A DNA stretch of 64,000 bases from Eupeodes corollae (Eukaryota; Arthropoda; Insecta; Diptera; Syrphidae), in the NCBI RefSeq assembly GCF_945859685.1, contig NC_079148.1, forward strand, positions 7,068,001 through 7,132,000, written 5' to 3'. The notes beneath the pieces are model-generated. The model was not told the DNA's origin and searched no databases. It saw only the letters and a list, made by a program, of their open reading frames with translations. Shown piece after piece: positions 45,110 through 57,879 of the stretch. How positions within the stretch are numbered: position 1 is the first letter of the stretch; each line of letters begins with the position of its first letter. Both the position numbers and the translations under genes were made by a program.

Positions 45110-45593
45110 GTAAGTTGAAAAAAAAATATTGTTTGATGACAACCCCATACATATGCATAAATATAATATGTTAGAAAATGACATCAAAATTTAGAAACAG
45201 AATCTACATATGTATTTTTTCATTTTTGTTTTCATTTCGTTCACTTGAACTTTTATCAAAAAAGTTGTCAGTTCAACGCGGAATAGTTTGAATAAGAGGT
45301 TTGACAATCAGTTTGACTTAAACATTTTGACATGTATTTTTCTGGATCAAGAAAGTTAGAACACGTTGACTGGTTCGTCAGAAAGCTCACGGAATTGACA
45401 TTTTTGACATCTTACATAAAAAAATACATTTTTGATATTAAATTATTTACGATTAGGGTATTGCGGCTATTTTAACTGACGTTTACGTTTATTTTTTGAC
45501 TTGTGAAATTTTGACAGATAGCTATCAATGTTCTATTTATGTTATGCAAAATACTTATATTCCATGATTGATTTTGAAATTTCTTTTTTTTAG
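45110..45593 (+). other. sd intron between the two TEAD exons
   Basis: This is a 484-bp AT-rich intron with a canonical GTAAGT donor and a TTTTTTTTAG acceptor. It contains several TGACA/TGTCA pentamers and the motif TTGACATTTTTGACAT near 45395. No RNA gene or open frame of note was seen. Confidence 0.85.
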
Positions 45594-45732
45594 GACGAAA
45601 AAGATCTCTCATCAGCTGATGCCGAAGGTGTCTGGAGTCCTGATATCGAACAGAGTTTTCAAGAAGCCTTAACAATATACCCACCATGTGGCCGAAGAAA
45701 AATCATTCTCTCCGACGAGGGAAAGATGTACG
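45594..45732 (+). CDS. sd: scalloped (TEAD) exon encoding the first half of the TEA domain
   Basis: Second sd exon in the window, after a 484-bp intron. It has a polypyrimidine tract with TTTAG acceptor and a GTAAGT donor. It is 139 nt long: 46 codons plus one base of a split codon. The peptide begins DEKDLSSADAEGVWSPDIEQ and continues through SFQEALTIYPPCGRR and KIILSDEGKMY. This is the start of the TEA/ATTS DNA-binding domain: helix 1 and the loop before helix 2. The match to animal TEAD proteins is nearly perfect, so this is a functional gene under strong constraint. The rest of the domain (the part starting NELIARYIK in the family, with the recognition helix) should be in the next exon. 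I did not find it in the remaining 18 kb. The one-base phase at the donor fits the conserved Tyr-Gly codon junction. Confidence 0.96.
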
Positions 45733-48700
45733 GTAAGTGCGCCAAACTTCAATTTATCTACTTACCTCATTATACCAGCGCCAGCGTATTCATAGCTCGT
45801 AGCCTAGCTTCATAATAAGCTTGAAACAACTATGCCCGATATGGTTTTTCTCTATCTTTGTATATAATTTTCCTTAACAAGCAAAACCCATCAATGACCA
45901 AATTGCCATCATTACTTAACTGATACGATTTGGGTTGTAGGTGGGTTGGGTTTTGTTTTTTCTGTTACTTTTTTTATCCGCTCGCGTGCCCATTCATCCA
46001 TCCATTTATCCATCCATATTGCTAACTCTCACTTAAAATTGCAATCGCAATCCGAAAAAAAGTAATTCCAGTAGTTGGTTGATTCACTATCTCTACTCGA
46101 GGCTTGTGGCAGAGCCACAGCAGAAAGAATCGTCCGTCGACGTTCGTCGGAGTCGTCGTGACAAGCGATCGCAAGTCATAAATCATCATCACTAGCGTTC
46201 CACCATTGCTTGCTGGCCGGATTGCTTGCTTGTTTTAGATTCAACGTCTGCATCGGTCTCTCAATTGAAGCGAAGTTTGCAATTACTAGAAAGAAACAAG
46301 AGATTCCATCATGACAGTTCCTGGTTGAGCGATCGAATGTAGGTGTCGCTGACTGCCGTCATAGATTCTGTGTAAAGCACTGAGCTCGAGCTAGCTACTT
46401 TTTAAAGGGTAGTATAGATGCGCGAAAAAAAACTACAACTACCTAACGTTCCATAGCTTCGAGTTCACAACATAATTGGCCTACCAACTACGTTTTTAAT
46501 ACTTACAGATGCATATAGATATGTATACTCTTATATCTACTATTTCGCCTGTAGACACATTTTGCGAATGTTTCATTGGGGTCTAAGTTATAAACGTCAG
46601 AAAAATAAAAACAAAAAAAAGAACGCCTCCTTTAGTGTAGAGTTTGTGGTGAGTGCTTAAGGCCGCCTACACACATCCTCTGCGTTGTGCTGTGCTGCGC
46701 CACGAGTATATTACTTTAGATTTGCTTTGATTATTTTTCGTGCAACTTTAATCTGTGTAATATATTCTCACAGTTTCATGGAAAGATGTGTCTTTTCATT
46801 CTTTACTTTTTGTTTTGTTGTTGTTTGAATAGGGCGCGAAGAGTCCGCAGCTAGACTCCTTTATAGTTATAGACAAACAGTCACACACAAATCGACGGTA
46901 ATTTGTTTAAACAAATTTGTCACGCAGGAAAGTCCTATTGTTGAATATTTTATTTGATGTGAATTGAACCCACGCCAAAGATGATGATTGTAGTGTAGAT
47001 TAGAAGGCACCATATTTACCAATGACTGTGACTGACTGGCTAAGTGAAGTCTTTGATATTTTAAAATGGAAGGATTGTGGGTCAGTTCAAAATTTTGAAG
47101 AGGGAAAAAAAGCCCGAAGTCATAAATTTTATGTCTTCGCTGCATTTTATTTTTGTTTCTGATGTCTGTCAACTGAAGGCGATTTTTATTTTGCTTTGTA
47201 AATAAAAGTTTGCAAAACGAAAAAGTCAAAAGTTAAATTATATGTTAGGCACATATTTGGGCAAATGTGACCCAAAATCTCTGAGACGAGTAGGTGGATT
47301 TGGAAAACAGATATTGAATAGCATTTCAAAACGGGTGTGTCCTCTCCTCTTGTGGAATTATTCTTTTTCGTTTTACAAAAGAAATAGTTTCTATACTGCA
47401 GTCAGTTTAATCTGTCATGTCAGTTTTATAAATGACATTAGTTAAATCATGGAATGTCCGTTAAAAAAAAGACAAAAGAGGTTTGTAGCATTCATCGATT
47501 AAACTTAAAACTTTGTACGTACCTTGTCTTCGGAAGAACAATTCATTTCATAGGGATTATTTCAAACGTCAATTTGACAGATATGCTTAGCCAAAGCTTT
47601 GTTTTATCTCTACACAATATGGTCGCCATTTTGTCTACTGTGAAGCCAGGAAGAAAAATACAAGGAAAATTTCGCTAGTTTGTTGACAGAAAGAAATTCT
47701 TAACACAGTCCCATAAAAGGTAATCGAAAAGCGTCTCAAAAAACTGGGACTCAATTAACAGGGCCACTTCTGGAAATAAAGTCTTCACAAAAATAGTTTT
47801 GTAATAATGTATGACAATTGTTCCATCTTATGGATCAGTCAGCATAGCGTGAGCACTACGCCACTAACCCAAACTGCAGCTTTTCCTCCTTTTGAAAGTA
47901 ATAAAGACCAATATGCCAACGTGTAAACCCCACAAAACATACAATTTCAATAGATGACTGGTGATTCGTAATGGCCTGCTCTATGAATTTCAAAACAAGA
48001 GATTAATTTTTCCAAAGTAAATTTCAACAATTTAAAGACGTTGTTCTGGTGTTAAACAATTTATGATGAATTGTCAAACCCTAATTAATAGAAACGTCAA
48101 ACACAGTTTGACATTCCCAACTGTCAAATCATAACCAACAACAACCAACGAAGATTCTGATGCAACTAAAAACAAAAACACTTTTTAGAAGCTCAAATAT
48201 GATCGGTTAAAGCTATAAGTTCTTCCAAAATAGGTGGCTATAATCTTTTCCAAAATAGGTGCTTCTAAGATCGCCCCAATTGTTTTCTGTCTACATTTTA
48301 ATTGAAAACATAGTTACAGCATTTGAATAACAAGTACTCTTTGGAAGAACGGCCTTGATTAGCTATTCTATTTTCATTACTTCTTAACATGGTTATTTTT
48401 ATCGAAATAATTAATGCTAACACGATTTTCATCTGATATTCAAAAAACCACTTCTATAACAATTTTCCTAACCCTATAGCCCTTTTGCCCTAAAACGATG
48501 GATCACAATTTTCGTCATAAATAATTCCCACATAACAAGTCCATATCAGCGAAACCCCTTGTCTTGTATATAATTTTTCCTGACCCATTTCTTTACCGCC
48601 AATAAAACTCAACAAATAAACAGAACTTTCCTCCCTTTCGTCGTTTCGCCCTTAAAATATACACAAAGACCATCGTACAAACAATCAGCAGAAATTCCCA

Positions 48701-51559
48701 CCACGCATATCGAAACCACCATCGACCTAAACACGACCGCATAACACAACCAAGGACATTGGAGCACTATTATGTAGAATCAACCATCACCACAGAGTTA
48801 CAAGCTTTCCCCTTTTAACTTTAGCACCCTTTCTGCTGCTCCACTTCTGTCCAGTGACTCCCCAGAGGGAAGAGAACTAGGAAAAACTCTCAAGCTCCTT
48901 ATAAATACAAGCTTCAAAGTACAATGAATAAATTTTCCTGCCTTGCTCTGTCGACATCGTTCGCTCGTCGTTTTCGTTGTCGTCGCCACCACACCATTTC
49001 CAGCTTACTATATCAGCCAGCCATCATCAGGCCCAGGCCCAGGACCGTGTGCCAGGCGGAAAATATTTGTGCGATAATCCCAGTAAATCCTTTTGCCTTA
49101 GGACTTAGTAGTAGTATCCTGATGGGAAGCAGGCAGACAGAGGTATAGTGGAACAGTGAAGCAGCTTGTTACTGCAGTCGAATTGTCGGTCGGCATCGGC
49201 ACAACATTCGGGGTGGCTTTGGGAAAATCCCGCCAAATAAATAAAATTCATCCCCTTCAAGTGTTTTACAAAATAATGTTTACTACACGTCCTTCGTCCT
49301 TAAGCCAAATAGATGGTGGAATGGGGAGTTGGAAACTAAGAAGGAGAACACTCCATCGTTTTGCTGGTTCTGAGACAAAAGCTAAAGCTTCGCTTTATGT
49401 CGGCAAGTACTTTTGTTGGATGAAGGTGGGAAAGGATCACAATCTCTCAACCAGCATAAGAGAGGTTGACTTAGTTGAGGAGCGATGAGGGAGTTATACT
49501 CGGATGTATGTCTATTGGTATAGATGTGAAGAAGGAAGACAAACGAAAGGCCAAAGACCAGCAGCAGGCCTGTAATTTATGTTCCCAGGATATTGTTTTC
49601 TCTGCTTTTTGGAAAGTAATTAATTTTACTATGTGACAACAAAGATGCTCGGCCTTCTTCTTTGGACTCGGTATTGTCGTTTATGCTCGTGCTCGTTCTT
49701 ACACATCACCCAAGAGTTCGTTGCTGTTCCAAATCCAGTTGAGTGTGGGGGAGTGTGGAAGGATTTGAAGTGAATGCCTGGCTTTTGTTTCTATTTATGA
49801 TCAGTGTTGAAAGAATGGGAAGGACTGGTGGGTGTTGGAGACGTTTGTCGACTTTGTCGTCGTCTCCAACGCTGTTGGCGGTGTGTCGAAAGAGGTGAAT
49901 GTGTGGTAGAGTTTTTGGTTCCAAATTGAAACTGTTGAGTGTTAAAACGAAGGATATATGACCAGGATTCAGGGATTTATTCTCGAAGTTCCTAGATTCT
50001 AGACCTTTTTTTTTGTCTTTTTATTGTTTTGCTTTTCATTTATGTGGACGACTTGAGTATTGCCGGCTTCCAAAATTGTTTCCTCTTTCGAAGATAAAAA
50101 GAGATTTGCTATGTCTCGTCCCAAAGCAGCAGCACACTCTCTGACATGGAGACCGAACTATATTGGAATAGGGATCTTTTGCAGGCCGTTGGAGAACATG
50201 TAATGACAAGGATAATATAGGTAGGCTGGAGGATACATGGTACTGTGTACACATATCGAGATGCAGGCTATTCTTGGAGCAAATTCGATGTGGATCCCTT
50301 TGTGATTTCCAATCTGAGAACTGAGCACATTGTCTAGGTTTAAGAATTTACAACAAAATATGCGGTTCTGCATATATCCTGCACAGTGCACAGCATCAGC
50401 TAAAGGACTATAAGGACTTTACTATAATATAGGACACAAGAAGATGAGTGTGGACGTAGCCTTGTCGTTTTGGTGTGGCCGTTTGAGATAAATTTCAGAT
50501 GTCCCAGAGGGAAAGTAATAATTTTGCTGATTTCGTTAAATATACATAGGGTTGGCTCGACTTGGGTCGGGTTGACTTGGTTTGGTTTGACTTGGCAAAG
50601 TGATGTTCCGGATTGTTTAGCTGAATTTTCGGATATGCCAAAGAACATGTACTCTGCTAAATTGAAGCTTGTATAAATTCCAAAGGATATAGTAGTTACG
50701 TCTTATATTGTAGGTATATTGCCTATCTTCCTATCTATGATGAACGATGTAGATTATAGTTTGAATTAATATTTTGCCAAAGCATCGTCATCATCGGAAT
50801 AGGTCAGGTGAATGTGTATAATTTTGTGTATAAAAGCTTGTGGTTGGGTTGGCTTATATGATGTTTTCTCGAAGATTCAAAATGCTTAGATATTTTGTAA
50901 TATCCTGAGAAAATCACGTTTGCTTGCTTGGCTTGCCTTTGCTTGGCTTGGGCTATCGCAATAATGAATTGAATTGCAAATTTTGATTTTATTTAAAAAG
51001 GCATTTGGATCAAAAGGATTCGATTCAATACGATTTGATATGATATACGATTCGATTTGATACATTGAGAATTGGAAATAGAAATTTCTCAAAAATATCG
51101 AAAGGAAATGCCCTGATTTAATCGAAATAAACGAAAATGAAATTCCATCAATATCTAGACTAGGAGGAAAATTATTGTAACATCAGTGTAGAGATTTCTT
51201 TTGAAAGGAGATATAAATCATGGAACTTTATCTTTACATTCCATTTGAATTGAGTTATGTTTGATTTTGAGAATGCTTAATATACATTGATACGTACATA
51301 GATGTCACTGCTTTAATTAATCTTTGCAAAATTGTTTAGTTGGCCCAAACTAAAAACCAACGAGTAAAAAGCTCAAGGTGAAAAAAAGAGGGGAGGTGAA
51401 AGTTTTGTCATCCAGATGGCGAAGCAGCTGTCTCCATCATTCACACACTAAACAAGTCTTAAAGTCCTTAGAGAACATGAAATCTTGAACACAACCGAGT
51501 GTTTCTGAACCTGGAAGTAAAAATATTCGCTATAAAACAAATCTTAACGCCTATTGAAA
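45733..51559 (+). other. Probable sd intron with GC-richer islands
   Basis: It begins at the GTAAGT donor of the TEA exon. GC-richer patches lie at about 46080-46330 (CGTCCGTCGACGTTCGTCGGAGTCGTCGTG) and 48640-49560 (TCGTTCGCTCGTCGTTTTCGTTGTCGTCGCC, CAGGCCCAGGCCCAGGACC). Low-complexity runs lie at 50550-50600 (GGGTTGACTTGG words) and 50920-50950 (TTGCTTGGCTTGC). A 110-codon frame at 49156-49488 has no recognised domain. The continuation of the TEA domain was not found. Confidence 0.55.
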
Positions 51560-51570
51560 GAATGCAATAT

Positions 51571-52660
51571 AGCTCGTTTTTAAATAAGTGTTGAATAGAG
51601 CCAAAGAAATGTCAAAATGTACTCGCACTTTGCAGCTCTACTCGTTACTTGATCTAACTATAATGGATTCGCTAACGCGAATCTAATCTAAGGATTGGGT
51701 CTGTTCCCAACCTTGACCAAACTGCCAATTGTCAACAATTGTTGCCCAAATGCTGTTCCACATTACACAAATTTGGTAGTTTCGTGAAAAAAGAGCGCAG
51801 GAGAGAATCGAATAGTTCGTTTTTAAATAAGTGTTGAACAGACCCAAAGCAATGTCAAAATGTACTCGCACTTTGCAGCTCTACTCGTTACTTGATCTAA
51901 CTAAAATTGATTCGCTAACGCAATCCTTCGATTTGTTCCCAACCTTAACCAATCCTTAGATTTTTTCCCAACCTTAACCAAAATGCCAATTGTCAACAAT
52001 TGTTTCGCAAATGCTGTTCCACATTACACAAATTTGGTAGTTTTGTGAAGAAAGAGCGCACGAGAGAATAAAATAGTTCATTTTTAAATAAGTGTAAAAC
52101 AGACCTACAGAAATGTCAAAACGTACTCGGGCTTTGCACCTTTAAGCAGTATTCACATGAGCGAGACCAACGACCGACGAATGAATTACAAAATGTGAGT
52201 TTATATACGTTTGAAGACATATTTCCACACAAATTCTTAACAAAATGATAGCAATATTATTTCCATTTGATTTATGATGCAATTTTTTTACTTTTCAATA
52301 TCATATATTAATAAATTTAAGAAAACAAATTTATTCGTCGTGAAAAAATTGTAGTTGATGCGAACTTTAAAACTTTATTCGCGTTCCACATTATCCACAT
52401 TTTCAACGAATAAAATAATAGCGCGTACTTAACCTAAAAAAATCATTCTTGTTTTGGTCAATTGTCAAAGTCAAACTTCATTTGCGACGAATTGAAAACT
52501 CTCATCTAAAAGAAATGTCAAAATCGACGAATATTCGTTCATTCGTTGGTTGTTGGTCGTGCTCATGTGAATAGTGCTTTACTTGTTACTTGATCTAACT
52601 ATAATTGATTCGCTAACGTAATTTCAAGGTTTGTTTCCTTTCCAACTTCGGTCGTTCTGT
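51571..52660 (+). repeat. Tandem array, three ~243-261 bp units, third split by a MITE
   Basis: Units start at 51571, 51814 and 52075 with AG-TCRTTTTTAAATAAGTGT. They share ATGTCAAAATGTACTCGCAC, TTTGCAGCTCTACTCGTTAC, TTGATCTAACTA, TGCCAATTGTCAACAATTGT and CTGTTCCACATTACACAAAT. Unit 2 has an extra small duplication (CCCAACCTTAACCAA twice). Unit 3 is interrupted at 52145-52578. Confidence 0.9.
52145..52578. mobile_element. MITE family B, copy 2 (full length, TTA target duplication)
   Basis: This 434-bp element has ends AGCAGTATTCACATGAGC and the complement of AGCACTATTCACATGAGC. It is flanked by TTA (52142-52144, 52579-52581). Units 1 and 2 of the surrounding array give the empty site (TTTGCAGCTCTACTCGTTAC), which confirms the boundaries. 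It is non-coding. The 3-bp TTA duplication suggests PIF/Harbinger. Confidence 0.92.
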
Positions 52661-53110
52661 TGGTCTGTCAAATGTCATATTGCTGTACTTAAATTGATTG
52701 GCAAAAAGTTTTTAACAACCTATATTTAAGGGTTTAACAATTTGCTAGTTAGGAATTTTCTGAATATAGCAATTTACTAAAGGAGCCCAAATGTAAAACC
52801 TTTATTTTCGTTTTGCTAACTAGTAAATTGTGAATTGTCTTTTATTAAAAAAACGAGCATCCAAACATATCTAAGAAGTGACAGTTCGTGAAAATCAACA
52901 ACTAGACCATTCCATTCACTTTTCTTATAATAATAGTTGTACAAATGTCATATGAATTAAACAAATTGCTTAAAGCTCAAAAATAGATAAGAGACAGTAA
53001 GATGTAAAAATCTTTTAAAATTAGGTAAATCATCATTTAATCTTAGTAAATTGCTTAAAATAGCTTTAAAATCTTACTAAATCGTTTAAAATTTTAGGCC
53101 ATTGTTATAA
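52661..53110. other. AT-rich non-coding DNA between two tandem arrays
   Basis: No gene is seen. It holds loose repeats of the words TTGCTTAAA and TTAGTAAATTG (52750-53090). Confidence 0.45.
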
Positions 53111-53924
53111 GTGTCGTCCGTTTGGTTTGATTTCCATTTTTGACAAGAAACCGTTCCATACTTTTTTTGCAGTTTTCCTTTTCCTCACTTTTGAAAGTTT
53201 TTGACAGATCAACAAGTTAAGCGAGAATTGCACATTGAATAAATTTGCGTCCAATACAACACTTGCATATATTTTTAAAAAAAGACAAATCATATCACGA
53301 ATTACTTTTGATAAGTTTATTTCTATATTTGAATAGTCTCGATAAATTGATAAATGAAAACTGACAGCTAAGCACAGACTAAATGATGTGTTCAATCCAA
53401 TACGAGATTGAACGCAGCCAATACATGTTGCATTTGACATATAGGTGTCGTCCGTTTGGTTTGATTCCCATTTTTGCCAAGAAACAGTTCCATATTTTTT
53501 TCGGCAGTTTTCCTTTTTCTGAAAGAATTTCATCCTAACTTTTGAAAATTTGACATATCAACAAGTAAAGCGAGAATCATTAAATAAATATGCGTCCAAT
53601 ACCACACTTTCATATATTTTTTTCACGAATTACTTTTGATAAGTTTATTTTTATATTTCAATAGTTTGGATAAGTTGATAAGTGAAAAGTGACAGCTGAA
53701 CACAGTCTAAATGACTGTTTAATCCAATACGAGATTGAACGCAGCTAATGCATGTTGCATTTGACACATACGCAGAAATAATCAATTTCATAAATGTCAG
53801 TGAAATGTTCAGACTTATTCAGAGAATCTCGTTTTTCTTCAAATTTAATAAAAGAAGGTGAAAAGTAATATCTGAACACAGACTAAATGGCTGCGTTCAA
53901 TCCAACATGAAATTGAACGCAGCC
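53111..53924 (+). repeat. Tandem array, ~334-bp units ending in a hairpin
   Basis: Unit 1 begins at 53111 and unit 2 at 53445 with GTGTCGTCCGTTTGGTTTGATT. They share CAGTTTTCCTTTT, ACTTTTGATAAGTTTATTT, GACAGCT-A-CACAG and CAATACGAGATTGAACGCAG. A third partial unit (about 53853-53924) ends with a perfect 13-bp inverted repeat, GGCTGCGTTCAAT / ATTGAACGCAGCC, around a 10-base loop (53889-53924). Confidence 0.88.
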
Positions 53925-54439
53925 TATATTATGCATGGAGTTTGTATCTATAAGTTATATACACACATGCCTACAGGACTGGTCATTTGTTCCGTGTCCT
54001 GAAACTCTGATGTTGCTAAGACTTCAAAAGATAGCATACATACGAGTTGGTATTAGACCTAGAGTTTCAGAAACTCTATTCGCTGAAACTTATAATGCTG
54101 AGCGAACACTTTTTCCATAATTTCAACACAGACCGCCCTTTCCTCTCACTATAGACGCCAAAAGTTAAGCATGTTGAAATAAAATCATAAAACATGTCAC
54201 ATAACTCATCGATATCATCAACTGAAAAACTGGGAATTTCAACAGCCTTCATACGCTTGTAAGGAGGAATGAGACAGGTATATATATAGCTGGAGAATTG
54301 AAGCTGATTAACCCTTTGACCCAGAACTAGCTGCTGTGGCACAGAAAATGTACAAAAGAGTGATGATGATGATGGTGGAAAAAAAGAAAAAAGAACACAA
54401 CCAACTTTAGGAGAAACCAATGAAAAAGTTTTGCCATTT
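53925..54439. other. Non-coding DNA with first copy of a 55-bp direct repeat
   Basis: 53935-53985 (GAGTTTGTATCTATAAGTT, CATGCC-ACAGGACTG) recurs at 55497-55550. A 114-codon minus frame across 54076-54420 has no domain. A GATGATGATGATGG tract lies near 54362. Confidence 0.45.
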
Positions 54440-54760
54440 GGCTTCTGAGTTCAACTTATGGATCATGATGACGATGATGATGACAGTGACACAAAGTGCA
54501 TGTGAAGCAGTTTTTGGAAACTGAAACTCCGGCTTCGGCTTTGGTGTTTGGCATTCGGCGGAGAGCTATAGCTACCAGGAACCCGGGTATATCATCATCA
54601 AACCATCGTTGTTGTTGTTGTTCGCCTGACGTTTATCGTTGTCATTGTCATCGTCTGCATAAAAGTTCTCGTGTGCAATTAAACAGCGTGATGGCGGTGG
54701 CGCGCGGCACAACACTGAATCACATTTTTGGGGTTTTATATTAATTTTTCTACCGCCACC
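54440..54760. promoter_or_regulatory. GC-richer island, candidate regulatory region
   Basis: This has ATCATGATGACGATGATGATGACAG at 54463, CTCCGGCTTCGGCTTTGG at 54526, a GTTGTTGTTGTTCG tract at 54609 and GCGTGATGGCGGTGGCGCGCGGC at 54687. It lacks recognisable coding sequence on either strand. Confidence 0.25.
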
Positions 54761-57700
54761 AATCTCGTCTCTATAACTTGGCGTAGGTTTCCCCCTGACT
54801 ATAAATCCATAGAAAAAATAAAAAAGGGAAAAAGCAGACACCTCCAATTCGTTGTTCATCATCATGTCACCGATTTGCATGGGAAATCAAAAATTTTCGA
54901 AAGTGATAAAAGATGAACATTTCAAAAATGTCTGCTTACAATATTCCTTTCATATAGTTTGGTGGAAATATATAAAGCGAGGACATATTTTACATCCTTT
55001 AGAGCCTTGTCATCAGCAAGCGCAAGGATATTATAGAGTAAAACCCTACCTATACGTTTCATATACCGTTAACTATGCAGGTTTCTATGTACAGTACAGT
55101 GCAGCGCAGAAAATATTAAGGATCAAAGTTTTACATTATAACATGTTTGGTAAATATTTTTCTTTTTTTTATTTGCTATTGCAGTTGGTATTCTTGTGAA
55201 GAATGGAATTTTTGAGCTCATGTTTAAAAATTGTGCTTTTCCTTTTTTTATAATTTATAAAGTGAAGTAAAAGTTATAGTTTTAAGGTGATAGTTGGAAA
55301 ATATTCGTTGGTTATTGGAAATATGACAAAAATTCGGATAATGGTGGTCGATAGCTCTTTTTTAAAGAAAATCAGACAAAAAAAAAACGAAATATTACAT
55401 TTTAATTGTGAAAATATAGTATTTTCAGAACTTTACATAAAAATAGCTACACCAAATTTTATGTTTGCAAAATCCTTATAAGCTATTTTACGCATGAAGT
55501 TTGTATCTATAAGTTTTATATAAACATGCCAACAGGACTGTTCGTTTACAAAATAGCAATACATAAATACCTCCTCAGCGTTTATTCCCAAACGTCAAAA
55601 TATTTATTTTTGGAGAATGGAATTTCTGTCAAATTGCGTTTTTTGTATCTAGAACTGAAAAATGGTATAAGCAGGAATTTTATTAAAAACAATATTTCAT
55701 ATTTTGAAATTGACCTGAAACTCAACAAATAACCAACTGTCACTTTGAAGTTTGGGACTGACGAATGGACAATTTAGATAAGTCGTCCTAAAACTTTCTT
55801 CACCACACATAATGACAATTCTTTCAAATTAAAGAAAAAATGTACACATTTAAATAAAAACTGCCACAGAAATACAATCAAAAACACAACGAAAAACCAA
55901 CTGTCACTTTGCGGAATGACAAGTGGAAGATTTCCAGTTATTTCCAGTTAGTGTCGTTTTGGAGCACAATCATAAGCACGACAAAACTGTCAACTATGAC
56001 GTAACATCAAATTTCACACTTACTATACAAAAGTTTGTTCAAAGGGTTTAATAGAACAATAGGTCAAAAAAATATCCAAAAATTGATATCACAATCAGAC
56101 AAATCTAAAAATCAATCAAAATTAATTTTTCCCAATGACAAAATTAACGTAAAATAAATTTCCAAAGGACCATTTGTATCGCCAAAAACCCCAAAAAATC
56201 CTAAATTTCTTATTTTTAAATAGCACTTGACACAACGTCAGCTAGCAAAAGCAAAGCATCATTTTTGTTTTGGAGATTCTTAACATGGGGTTTGGAGATG
56301 TCGCTTTGGAGATTTTAGGTTTGTGGATTTTAATTTGGGGACAAAATCGGAAAAATCGGACAAAATTTTCAAATAACAAATTGTTTCCCACTAATAAAAA
56401 ATATATCATATAAAATTGTATGTAAACGAAACTTGAGACCTAGCACTTTGGAGACAACGGGCAAAATTCGCACTATCTTGTTTGACGTTTATAAATAAAC
56501 ATTCCTTAAAGGTTTCTTATGCGATATTTTACTTTAACATTAATTTATTTCGTTACAAAGTTATGATTGTGGATATGTGCAGATTCTAGGATTTCCGGAT
56601 CCCATCACTTTCCAAGTAAAAGTTAAACGCTTTTTATAGAACAAAGGCTGAGCTTAGTACAGAAGAAGATAGAACCAACATCATTAACCTCTTTTAATTA
56701 TAAATTCAATTCACAAATGTTAATGCAAATTCGATAAAAAACATTTATGTGGGGTTTCAGCACTTAGTTGTACATTATTTTCTCTCTTTCTACAAATAAT
56801 CCTTTTTGCCTCTTTGTCTTTCATATTCTTATTTCTTATACAATTTTTTGACAGTCACTGACAGTAATGATGAATAAGTACTCATCACCCTCTTTTCTGT
56901 CATCTATAAGAGGTTCACTAGCCAACATATTATTGGATCAACTATGCCCGTTGGCACATGATTCTTTGGAATTAAAATAAAACTTAAAAATAAAAGAAAA
57001 AAATTGCACACAAAATCCTCTTAGGGTTTCTTAAACGGTATTCTGTGTTAAACAACAAAAATAAATAGCAAATAAAAAGGAACAACAAAAATTTATTCCT
57101 GCGCATTTTACAACGCAGACATAAGGTTAAGAATAAGAATGTGTCGTCGCGGAAAAGGGAACTATATTATGCTGTGGCATTTGACCTAAAGAAAAATAAT
57201 CCTTTTCTTATTTTATTTGTTTTTTCCTAAATGACGTTTAATATAGACATATACATACGTTAACGTTGCGTTCGTATAATGTTATGTTACTTTTGACATA
57301 CGTATGGATAGAAATTCTACAAAAAACTTGAGGGAAAAATTGTTAAGAAGTTACTTTTTGAAATCAAGCGTGAAAAACGATTTGTAGTGGGTATTTTGTC
57401 TTGAGACTTTTATAACTGTAAGAAATACAAAGTACCTACATACCCTTACCCATATGCAATGATGTGAACAAAGATTTAAGAAAATAAAAAGACAAAAAGA
57501 TTATTATTTTGTGTTAAACCTAGTTCCATGCTATCATCATATTTTTATTTATTCAAGTGAAGTTTAATATTTAGGTTAATTAGGTACAATTAGTGTTGCC
57601 AATTAATTGTCAAAAAGTGCTTTTTTTAGTCTGGCATTCAAGAACTTTTGTTTTAAGAATTTAAAAATTCTTACCATTTCCTGCATCGAACGAACTTTAA

Positions 57701-57879
57701 TTTCGGTTTACACTTACGCTAATGTCAAAAGTGACAGAAAAGCTAACACTCCATAGATTTGTCAACTTGTATTCGACTTTAACAAATCTCTAAACGATAA
57801 AAACAAAGTTCAGTAGACAATATTTAGAGGTAATTGAAATAGTTCCGAAACACACTTGAGCTCCGAACTAATTTGTTGA
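54761..57879. other. AT-rich non-coding DNA
   Basis: No gene is recognised; the 115-codon frame at 54852-55199 has no domain. It holds the second copy of the 55-bp direct repeat (55494-55550) and a 165-bp spaced duplication of AACCAACTGTCACTTTG (55733 and 55898). TGACA/TGTCA pentamers are frequent. Confidence 0.5.

Noticed and set aside
47820..47880. A-box-like TGGCGTAGTGC on the minus strand
   Set aside because: One A-box mismatch and no B box at any suitable distance.
54076..54420. 114-codon minus-strand frame next to a GC-richer island
   Set aside because: No domain, signal peptide or splice support; Ser-rich part comes from GATGATGAT repeats.
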